5,592 bases of DNA, taken from positions 1-5,592 of the forward strand of contig JAITBS010000661.1 in assembly GCA_031283515.1 (NCBI GenBank). Direction: 5' to 3'. Source of the DNA: Planctomycetaceae bacterium. GTDB taxonomy: Bacteria > Planctomycetota > Planctomycetia > Pirellulales > Thermoguttaceae. The notes below the pieces were generated by a model. It searched no databases, was not told the DNA's origin, and saw nothing but the letters and a program-made list of their open reading frames with translations. Each line of letters starts with the position of its first letter. Positions within the stretch are counted from its first letter, which is position 1. Positions 1 through 5,592 of the stretch are shown here, in pieces. The position numbers and the translations under genes are program-made.

Positions 1-13
1 AGGGCAGGATATT

Positions 14-121
14 AGTTGATAGTTGAGAGTTGATAGTGGAGAGTTCGCACGCGGATTCAAAACGTTTGGGTCGTAATCCGCTTGCGAACTATCCACTCTC
101 CACTATCAACTCTCAACTATT
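14..121. repeat. Inverted repeat made of heptanucleotide units
   Basis: The left arm (14-57) is a run of 7-mers: AGTTGAT (14-20), AGTTGAG (21-27), AGTTGAT (28-34), AGTGGAG (35-41) and AGTTCGC (42-48), then ACGCGGATT. The right arm (75-121) is its reverse complement: AATCCGCTT, GCGAACT (84-90), ATCCACT (91-97), CTCCACT (98-104), ATCAACT (105-111) and CTCAACT (112-118). The arms pair almost perfectly. The right arm has one extra heptamer (91-97), and the innermost 9-mers differ at one base. The loop is about 17 bases (58-74). Weaker pairing reaches the outer ends, AGGGC at 1-5 and GCCCT at 127-131, so the whole unit may be about 1-131. This looks like a multi-copy intergenic repeat that could fold as a long hairpin; it encodes no protein. 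Confidence 0.85.
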
Positions 122-126
122 CCATC

Positions 127-139
127 GCCCTTTCAGGGC
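127..139. repeat. Small GC-rich hairpin
   Basis: GCCCT (127-131) pairs with AGGGC (135-139) around a 3-base loop. No T-tract follows, so it is not a convincing terminator. Its outline (CG, pyrimidine-rich arm, loop, purine-rich arm, CT) resembles the hairpin at 4141-4154, which suggests both belong to a family of short intergenic palindromes. That link is inference from two examples. Confidence 0.5.
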
Positions 140-140
140 T

Positions 141-244
141 ACCTATTGTTGGTAACTACAAAAATTCCACTGATATATTACGTTTTGTTTTGTATTTTCG
201 TATCGTTCGTATTCTCAAAAAAACAAAATAGACACTTACCTTTG
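141..244. other. Intergenic stretch with no recognisable feature
   Basis: This is A+T-rich sequence between the palindromic repeat and the transposon-like terminus. I see no open frame with a start and ribosome-binding site, no strong stem-loop and no convincing promoter here. Confidence 0.5.
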
Positions 245-431
245 GGGCATCTCTAAAAATTCAAATTTTTCGGAACAGGTTGTTGAATTTTGATTTTTTG
301 TTATGATGTTATGATAAAGTGTCTTGTGTATTGTTTTTTTCGGCGTCTTAATATTTACGTTTGGCGTTGGTGTCAATTTTTTTGTTTCCGTCAATATTTA
401 ATTCCCTCTACCGTCTATAGAATAAAATCTC

Positions 432-1060
432 ATGTCTCAAGTTTCCTTTTTTGATATCGAAAAGCAACTCGATAAAATATATGGTATTAACGATTTTCTT
501 CGTCGTCTTAATGAGTTGATTGATTGGACTATTTTTCTTGGATTGCTCAACCAGTTGCGTTCTAGCAGCAGTGGTTCCAAAACAGGGCATCCTCCGTTTG
601 ATCTTCTTTTGATGTTTAAGATACTCATTCTTAAGAATATCTACAACCTTTCCGACGACCAACTGGAATTACAAATCCGTGACCGTCTTTCCTTTCGCGA
701 TTTTTTGGGCATTAGTATTTCTGATGCCATTCCCGATTCTAAAACGATTTGGCTTTTTGACGAGCAGTTGACCCGATTAGGTTTAAGCGAGAAACTTTTT
801 AATCAATTCAATGAAGAACTTCTTAAACGCGGAGTGACGATGAAATCCGGTATTATTGTTGACAGTACCTTCGTTGATACTCCGAAACAACATTTTCACG
901 AAAACAAGTATGAAAAAATGAAACACGGTGAGAAGCCGGAATCTCGTATGGAATTGTTCGAGCCAAATTTCAATTTCAAATAGGCATGAGGAATTTAGTT
1001 TACAATATGAGCCGTTTGATAAGTTTAAATCGGACTCCATCAAAGAATGACAACGGATAA
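432..1060 (+). pseudogene. IS5-family transposase, internally deleted and frameshifted
   Basis: The frame from ATG 432 to the stop at 981-983 gives 183 residues. The first ~172 look like the N-terminal part of an IS5-group DDE transposase: an MSQxSFFD start, the conserved stretch around LLLMFKILILKNIYNLSDDQ, LSFRDFLG, PDSKTIWLFDEQL, and IIVDSTFVDTP, which carries the first catalytic Asp (D144). Homology stops just after GEKPE (about 940). The expected RQKDxDARW-like segment, the second Asp and the catalytic Glu are absent. From about 941 a different frame (codons in phase with 986) reads YGIVRAKFQFQIGMRNLVYN and then MSRLISLNR, ending at TAA 1058-1060. This matches the usual C-terminal tail of such transposases. 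I infer loss of roughly 120-140 central codons with a frame change, so the gene cannot make an active enzyme. No good Shine-Dalgarno precedes 432. Confidence 0.85.
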
Positions 1061-1102
1061 TATGCACAAACCATAACAATAAACAATAAAATATTTTCAA
1101 AA

Positions 1103-1200
1103 GGGAACTTCTAAAAACCTAGTTTTTACCCCAAAAAATATTCTCAAGCATTCATTTTTAAGGACGCAATATTTGAGAAACAATGTTTTTAGAAGTTCCC
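1103..1200. mobile_element. 98-bp MITE-like element with perfect 16-bp inverted ends
   Basis: GGGAACTTCTAAAAAC at 1103-1118 is matched exactly by GTTTTTAGAAGTTCCC at 1185-1200. The 66-bp interior has no gene. It contains a second, weaker pair, TTCTCAA (1141-1147) and TTGAGAA (1173-1179), and a small AAAAAC/GTTTTT stem at 1113-1127, so the whole unit can fold on itself. The ends resemble the IS terminus at 245, which fits a non-autonomous derivative moved by an IS5-type transposase. Direct repeats flanking the element are not evident (left flank TTCAAAA, right flank ATGAGG). The right end lies 1 bp before the kinase Shine-Dalgarno. Confidence 0.65.
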
Positions 1201-1201
1201 A

Positions 1202-1206
1202 TGAGG
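1202..1206 (+). promoter_or_regulatory. Ribosome-binding site of the hybrid kinase
   Basis: TGAGG lies 8 bases upstream of ATG 1215. It decides the start: the in-frame TTG at 1173 would begin inside the MITE-like element, has no Shine-Dalgarno, and would add 14 residues encoded mostly by the transposon terminus. Confidence 0.7.
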
Positions 1207-1214
1207 TTTTAATT

Positions 1215-4097
1215 ATGAACGAAACAGCATGGCGGACAACATCGATCATTATGATCATCACGTTTTTCATCAGTTTTATGACGATATTGTTGCTGCTCGG
1301 AGTCGTAACTCACAGCTTCTTTACGTGGCATTTGGTTTTTATCGCCTTGGGAATAATCGGAAGTTATATTGCTTTCTATAAAAATAATTTTTTCTCATTA
1401 CGCACCAAAACTGCAATTATTCTCCTAATTCCCATACTTCTTTTTGAATGGTATTCCGTCCACTTTCGTATTGTTGGTTCGTTAGGAATTTCATTCCTTA
1501 TCATTCTCATCATTGCTTCTTTTTCACGCGATTTATATCTGTTGTTCATGGCTGCTTTCGTGTCGAATATTTGTTTTCTGTTTAACTTGTTCTTCACTAT
1601 AATCGGAGTACAGCATGTTACGCTCTACGTTTATAACTTTGTTATTTTTCAAATTGGATGGATTTTGCTTTGCGTTTTATCTTATCTATCTAACGAGCGT
1701 ATCAAGGAAATCATTCGCCAAACACAAGCGGCAGAATACGCTGCCCGCGTTAAAAGCGAATTTCTCGCCAATGTCAGCCACGAACTCCGCACTCCCATGA
1801 ACGCCATACTCGGATTCACCACCTTCATTCAACGTCAAAATCTGTCTCCCAAACCATCGAAAAATAATACCCATCTCTGTAAAGACTGTAATATTTACGA
1901 CGGTTACGGTTCGCTCAAATTACAGGAAAATGTTGTCGCCATCCGAACCGCCGCACACACTCTGCTCTCACTTATTAACGATATTCTGGATTTCTCCAAA
2001 ATCGAATCGGGAAAATATGAAATCATTCCGGTAACGTATGAATTGGTATCGCTGATCGAAGATACAATCGCAATGATTTGTATCCGCATCGGAACAAATC
2101 CCATCCACTTTTTTATCGATGTCGATCCGCAGTTGCCACAACACCTTATCGGCGACAATGTCCGTATCCGGCAAATTTTGGCAAACTTGCTCTCCAACGC
2201 AACAAAATATACCAAACGCGGATTCGTTAAACTTCGTATGTGGGGAATCCGCTCCAACGAACAATTACTGTTTTATATCTCCGTTCAAGATACCGGCTCT
2301 GGAATTCGGGAAGAAGATAAAAATCGATTGTTTGAAACATTCCGACAATTCGACATTTACAAAAATCGCGAAATCGAAGGCACCGGTATCGGACTCGCTC
2401 TGACACGACAACTCGTCGAATCCATGAACGGCTCCGTCAGCGTTGAATCAACCTACGGCGAAGGTTCGACATTCACCATTATGATCGCCCAGAAAATTCC
2501 CGACCACTTTGAACAATTCGTCAATATAAAAATCGACCCTTCCCTTCGTGTCGTTGTTTGTGATCCCAATCGCGAAGAATTAAAAATATGGGATAGAATT
2601 TTGCAATCGTTTAAGATCGATTATATTCTGGTTACCAGTTTTTCCGAGTTTGAATTTCTCTTGAACGCTGACCCGAATACGCGTTATTTTCTTGACTCGC
2701 GCGTGTTCAAGTTATCCGGTTCCAATATTCTGCATCATAAAAACAAAATTACCGTCATTGCCGACCGAAACGAAACATTTAACTTCGCGTTGCCCATTCC
2801 GATTTTATATCGTCCCATTTACATTTTGCCGATTGCCAGATTGTTGACGGATATGGATATTTCTGTACAAAAAGAACGAGGAGACGGCATGATAAAACAA
2901 TTCATCGCTCCAGATTCGCGAATTTTGGTTGTTGATGATAATTCCACTAATCTTGTTGTTTTTGCGGGTTTGCTCGAACCTTATCAATGCGATGTTTTGT
3001 CGGTGAGCAGCGGACGCGAAGCAGTACATATTCTTGAAAATGAATATGTCGATCTTGTCTTTATGGATCAAATGATGCCCGATCTCGACGGCTTAAACAC
3101 AATGAAACTGATTCGCGAACTTTCAGGAAAAAAATTACATTGCCCGCACAAAAACGCCGGTAAAAACGAGGACAATTTTATTCAAGTCGATGAATCTTAT
3201 TTCAAAAAAATTCCTATTATTGTCGCCACCGCAAACGCTATCAGAGGAATGAGAGAAGAATATCTCAATCACGGTTTCAACGATTACATTGCCAAACCGA
3301 TTTATCCGTCTCAACTAAACACAATCCTGAAACAGTGGATTCCGGCTGAAAAACAACTGATTCCCGAAACCGTACCGGAACAACAAACCGCTCCAAGCGA
3401 ATTATCTTCTGCTCCAAGTGAATTATCTACTGCCAATGAATTATCTACTGCCAATATGGAAGCATTATCAAAACTAACCTTGCCGTTTTTAAATGTTTTG
3501 AGCGGACTACGGTTTGTCAGCGGTAATATTACTAATTACATTCATGTTCTCGAATCGTTCCGTTTGCGCGCTCCTGAAAATCTTAATTCCGCTCGTATGT
3601 TTGTTCAGAAAGAACGTTGGAAAGAGCTGACTATTGAAGTCCATTCTATTAAAAGCATTTCAAAAATCATCGGCGCCGAACGACTTTCCTCGCTCGCCGC
3701 CGAGTTAGAAACCGCCGGAAAACGTGAAGATTATGAATTGATTCGCCAAAAAATAGAACAATACCTCAAAATATTTCAAGCCGTTTTGAAAGATGTCGAT
3801 TTTGTGTTGCAGATGTTCGTCAAACCGGAATCATCCGACTCCTCCGCCGTGCCCACTGAATTAAGTGTCGAGGAATTATACGCCGCTCTGAATAAAGCAC
3901 TTTTGGCTTTGGAAGAATATGATACCGGTCAAACCACACAAATATTAAAAGAAATTTCAATAACATCGCTAACGCCGGAGTTTGCTAAACTACTGGAAGA
4001 AATTCAACTCCACGTTGCCCAATTCGATTACAAACTCGCCATTCAAGGAATAAAACAATTAATCGATAACCAAAATAATGAAACACAAAAACAATAG
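1215..4097 (+). CDS. Membrane-bound hybrid histidine kinase with two receivers and HPt
   Basis: This 960-aa sensor of the BarA/GacS-like phosphorelay type autophosphorylates on His, relays to Asp and then to an HPt His. Six hydrophobic helices lie at about residues 10-31, 36-55, 66-82, 88-103, 106-130 and 136-158, with no large extracytoplasmic domain, so any signal is probably sensed in or near the membrane. HisKA (about 175-255) carries the H-box with H189 in NVSHELRTPMN and is split by a ~20-residue insert containing H220, C222 and C225. HATPase_c (about 310-430) shows N324/N328, the G1 box D359TGSGI and the G2 box G389TGIGLAL. A degenerate receiver (about 443-555) has C449-D450 for the acidic pair, D494 at the phospho-Asp position, Ala for the switch Thr and Arg-Pro for Lys-Pro. 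The second receiver (about 568-705) is complete: D574, D575, D618, T672, K694, with a ~24-residue insert before T672. A repeat linker (706-747), HPt (about 748-868, H810 in VHSIKS) and a helical C-terminus follow. The cognate regulator is not in view and the signal is unknown. Confidence 0.95.
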   Translation: MNETAWRTTSIIMIITFFISFMTILLLLGVVTHSFFTWHLVFIALGIIGSYIAFYKNNFFSLRTKTAIILLIPILLFEWYSVHFRIVGSLGISFLIILIIASFSRDLYLLFMAAFVSNICFLFNLFFTIIGVQHVTLYVYNFVIFQIGWILLCVLSYLSNERIKEIIRQTQAAEYAARVKSEFLANVSHELRTPMNAILGFTTFIQRQNLSPKPSKNNTHLCKDCNIYDGYGSLKLQENVVAIRTAAHTLLSLINDILDFSKIESGKYEIIPVTYELVSLIEDTIAMICIRIGTNPIHFFIDVDPQLPQHLIGDNVRIRQILANLLSNATKYTKRGFVKLRMWGIRSNEQLLFYISVQDTGSGIREEDKNRLFETFRQFDIYKNREIEGTGIGLALTRQLVESMNGSVSVESTYGEGSTFTIMIAQKIPDHFEQFVNIKIDPSLRVVVCDPNREELKIWDRILQSFKIDYILVTSFSEFEFLLNADPNTRYFLDSRVFKLSGSNILHHKNKITVIADRNETFNFALPIPILYRPIYILPIARLLTDMDISVQKERGDGMIKQFIAPDSRILVVDDNSTNLVVFAGLLEPYQCDVLSVSSGREAVHILENEYVDLVFMDQMMPDLDGLNTMKLIRELSGKKLHCPHKNAGKNEDNFIQVDESYFKKIPIIVATANAIRGMREEYLNHGFNDYIAKPIYPSQLNTILKQWIPAEKQLIPETVPEQQTAPSELSSAPSELSTANELSTANMEALSKLTLPFLNVLSGLRFVSGNITNYIHVLESFRLRAPENLNSARMFVQKERWKELTIEVHSIKSISKIIGAERLSSLAAELETAGKREDYELIRQKIEQYLKIFQAVLKDVDFVLQMFVKPESSDSSAVPTELSVEELYAALNKALLALEEYDTGQTTQILKEISITSLTPEFAKLLEEIQLHVAQFDYKLAIQGIKQLIDNQNNETQKQ
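3390..3449 (+). repeat. In-frame tandem repeat in the receiver-HPt linker
   Basis: Two 21-bp units (3390-3410 and 3411-3431) and one 18-bp unit (3432-3449) encode APSELSS, APSELST and ANELST, followed by a further AN. The middle of each unit shares GAATTATCT. The repeat sits in the flexible linker between the second receiver and HPt of the kinase, and all units keep the frame. Unit-number changes by slippage would alter only linker length. Confidence 0.8.
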
Positions 4098-4140
4098 CAG
4101 CAGGGACAACACCATGAATTATCGTTGTGTTAATAATGCC

Positions 4141-4154
4141 GTCCCATGCGGGAC
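4141..4154. repeat. GC-rich mini-hairpin after the kinase gene
   Basis: GTCCC (4141-4145) and GGGAC (4150-4154) flank a 4-base ATGC loop, 43 bases after the kinase stop codon. What follows is TAATAAAAAAAT rather than a T-tract, so intrinsic termination on the + strand is doubtful. No T-run follows on the - strand either. It may be a short intergenic palindrome related in form to the hairpin at 127-139. Confidence 0.5.
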
Positions 4155-4206
4155 TAATAAAAAAATATCTCGCTGAAATAGACGGTAATTTTTAATTTTT
4201 ATCAAA

Positions 4207-4219
4207 TCAAATAATTTGA
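4207..4219. promoter_or_regulatory. Perfect 13-bp palindrome before the restriction gene
   Basis: TCAAAT (4207-4212), one central A, then ATTTGA (4214-4219) form an exact palindrome ending 6 bases before ATG 4226. The position overlaps where a Shine-Dalgarno or the end of a promoter would be, so it could be an operator or a structure limiting translation. No regulator gene is visible in the window. In A+T-rich DNA a palindrome of this size could also arise by chance. Confidence 0.35.
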
Positions 4220-4225
4220 AATCAG

Positions 4226-5592
4226 ATGACTTCAAGGGAAATTGCTTTTCGGAATATTGTTGAATTGGTTGAGAAATTTTCGTCTCAAATTGATAGTTAC
4301 GAAAAATCCGATTACAACGAAACTCAAACGCGGCGTGATTTCGTTGACCCATTTTTCGAAGCACTCGGATGGGATATCAATAATAAACAAGGTTACTCCG
4401 AATCAAATCGCGAAGTTATTCACGAAGATAAAATTCGTGTCGGAGGAACAACAAAAGCACCTGATTACGCCTTTCGTTTGGGCGGCGGGAATAGATTGTT
4501 TTTCGTCGAAGCAAAAAAACCTAACGTCCATATCAAAGAATCTCCCGAACCTGCCGACCAATTGCGTCGTTACGGTTGGAATTCAAAACTCGCCGTAAGT
4601 ATCGTTACAAACTTCAAGGAACTAGCAGTTTACGACTGCACGCGAAAACCAAGTCCGACCGATAAAGTCGCAACAGGTCGTCTCGCCTATTTGACTTATC
4701 GCGATTACGCTCAAGACAAAAATAATTCGCGCAACGGTTTTGATTTCATCTGGAATACTTTCGGAAAAGAAAATGTTCTCCAAGGCGGTCTTGAAAAATT
4801 TATCAAAACAGACACGCACAAAAAAGGAGTCTCTACGGTTGATCAAGATTTTTTACAACTGATGGACGAGTGGCGAACAATTCTTGCGCCGTCGGTTTTT
4901 CGCAACAATAAATTATTGACCGAGTCGGAATTGAATTTTATCGTCCAGCAAACTCTTGACCGAATTATTTTTATCCGTATTGCCGAAGATCGCGGAATCG
5001 AACCGCAAAACTCTCTGAAACTTGCGACCGAACAAGGCGACTTCTATCAAAATCTTTTCAAACGATTTCTCCGCGCCGACGAAAAATACAACTCCGGTCT
5101 TTTCGATTTCGACAAAGATAAAATTAGCGTGACGATTTCTATCGACAATCATGTTATCAAAACAATTATCCGTGATTTGTATTATCCGAGTCCGTATAAT
5201 TTCTCTGTGATACCGGTTGAAATACTTGGCAGCGTTTACGAACAATTTCTTGGCAAAGTAATTTGTCTGACTTCCGGCGGTCGAGTTAAAGTTGAAACAA
5301 AGCCGGAGGTTCGCAAGTCTGGCGGAGTTTTTTATACGCCGCAATATATTGTGAGATATATTGTTCAGAAAACGGTCGGAGAGTTGGTTGAGGGGAAAAC
5401 GCCGAAAGAAGTTAGCGAGTTAAAAATCGTTGACCCTGCTTGCGGCAGCGGAAGTTTTTTACTCGGCGCGTATCAATATTTGCTCGACTGGCATCAAGAT
5501 TATTATTTGAAACACGCCAAACCATCAAGAGGACGTAAAAACGATCCGCTAACTCCGACTGGAAATTTATCGACGTCGGAAAAGAAACGAAT
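4226..5592 (+). CDS. Type IIG (Eco57I-like) restriction-modification enzyme, N-terminal part
   Basis: This is a single-chain enzyme that cuts DNA and also methylates adenine N6 at its recognition site, acting in the cytoplasm against foreign DNA. 455 codons are visible; the gene runs off the window, so the catalytic NPPY motif and the target-recognition domain are not seen. The N-terminal nuclease shows NETQTRRDF (31-39), FFEALGWD, HEDKIRVGG, and the PD-(D/E)XK core with D80 in APDYAF and E95/K97 in FVEAKKP. LRRYGWNSKL and LAVYDC follow. A helical connector includes LDRIIFIRIAEDRGIEP and LGSVYEQFLGKVI. The methyltransferase begins with motif X, GGVFYTPQYIV (from G366), and SAM-binding motif I, DPACGSGSFL (from D403). 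ATG 4226 is the first in-frame start after the TGA at 4217, but it lacks a strong Shine-Dalgarno. The gene starts 128 bp after the kinase stop, so shared transcription is possible but not shown. Confidence 0.92.
   Translation, partial: MTSREIAFRNIVELVEKFSSQIDSYEKSDYNETQTRRDFVDPFFEALGWDINNKQGYSESNREVIHEDKIRVGGTTKAPDYAFRLGGGNRLFFVEAKKPNVHIKESPEPADQLRRYGWNSKLAVSIVTNFKELAVYDCTRKPSPTDKVATGRLAYLTYRDYAQDKNNSRNGFDFIWNTFGKENVLQGGLEKFIKTDTHKKGVSTVDQDFLQLMDEWRTILAPSVFRNNKLLTESELNFIVQQTLDRIIFIRIAEDRGIEPQNSLKLATEQGDFYQNLFKRFLRADEKYNSGLFDFDKDKISVTISIDNHVIKTIIRDLYYPSPYNFSVIPVEILGSVYEQFLGKVICLTSGGRVKVETKPEVRKSGGVFYTPQYIVRYIVQKTVGELVEGKTPKEVSELKIVDPACGSGSFLLGAYQYLLDWHQDYYLKHAKPSRGRKNDPLTPTGNLSTSEKKR

Larger units (their letters stand above)
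245..1200 (+). mobile_element. Degenerate IS5-family insertion sequence region
   Basis: The left end starts GGGCATCTCTAAAAA (245-259). Read inward from the other side, 1200-1186 gives GGGAACTTCTAAAAA, identical at 12 of 15 positions, so the two look like related terminal inverted repeats. Between them lies an IS5-type transposase remnant (432-1060). A-rich and T-rich subterminal sequence fills 245-431, including a small AAAAATT/AATTTTT stem at 255-270 and a tandem GTTATGAT pair at 300-315 that could contain a -10 element. I see no clear target-site duplication outside 245 and 1200. Either this is one decayed element ending at 1200, or the original right end is lost and a separate MITE (1103-1200) landed beside it. 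Boundaries are therefore tentative. Confidence 0.55.

Noticed and set aside
14..121. CRISPR array or attachment site
   Set aside because: The repeats are contiguous heptamers arranged as an inverted pair, with no spacers, no cas genes and no integrase.
283..315. Promoter for the transposase (TTGAAT at 283 with TATGAT at 302 or 310)
   Set aside because: The spacings are 13 or 21 bp, neither near 17, and such hexamers are frequent in this A+T-rich DNA.
783..1100. Minus-strand open frame of 105 codons
   Set aside because: It lies opposite the transposase remnant and its junction, shows no recognisable protein pattern, and is best explained as a shadow.
1173..1214. N-terminal extension of the kinase from TTG 1173
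   Set aside because: The 14 added codons lie mostly in the transposon-like terminal repeat and no Shine-Dalgarno precedes the TTG. ATG 1215 has TGAGG at a good distance.
4141..4170. Rho-independent terminator after the kinase
   Set aside because: The stem is only 5 bp and is followed by an A-rich rather than a T-rich run on the + strand.
4242..4598. Plus-strand frame of 118 codons overlapping the start of the restriction gene
   Set aside because: It is out of frame with the clearly homologous type IIG coding sequence and reads as low-information sequence.
4913..5344. Minus-strand frame of 143 codons
   Set aside because: It lies entirely opposite the type IIG coding sequence, whose conserved motifs are on the + strand.

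Overview
The window comes from an A+T-rich bacterium, probably Gram-negative. I cannot name the lineage from sequence alone. The kinase is built like the large six-helix hybrid kinases common in spirochaetes, Clostridia and other gut or anaerobe-rich phyla. Short palindromic intergenic repeats of the kinds seen here occur in many phyla. All genes and gene remnants read on the + strand. I found no tRNA, rRNA, CRISPR array or convincing minus-strand gene.

Layout. (1) Positions 1-140 hold a strong palindrome whose arms are built from heptanucleotide repeats, followed by a small GC-rich hairpin. Positions 141-244 carry nothing I recognise. (2) Positions 245-1200 are transposon debris: an IS5-type left terminus, a transposase pseudogene (432-1060) that has lost its middle and keeps its C-terminal tail in another frame, and a 98-bp MITE-like element (1103-1200) with perfect 16-bp inverted ends. 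(3) Positions 1215-4097 encode a 960-aa membrane hybrid histidine kinase with the order six TM helices, HisKA, HATPase, degenerate receiver, intact receiver, HPt and a C-terminal helical repeat. Its Shine-Dalgarno begins 2 bp after the MITE end. (4) Positions 4098-4225 are a short intergenic region with a GC-rich mini-hairpin and a 13-bp perfect palindrome just before the next start codon. (5) From 4226 to the window edge runs the first 455 codons of a large type IIG (Eco57I-like) restriction-methylation enzyme. It has an N-terminal PD-(D/E)XK nuclease and the start of an N6-adenine methyltransferase (motifs X and I). Its reading frame is still open at the edge.

How the parts relate. The kinase looks like a self-contained His-Asp-His phosphorelay that would pass phosphate from its HPt to a response regulator encoded elsewhere. 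The type IIG gene is a one-polypeptide defence enzyme. Nothing indicates that the two are functionally linked; they are simply neighbours in a region with mobile DNA. The most unusual points are the internally deleted transposase next to a MITE with related ends, the position of that MITE against the kinase ribosome-binding site, a Cys/His-bearing insertion in the kinase dimerisation domain, and the palindrome at the restriction gene start.
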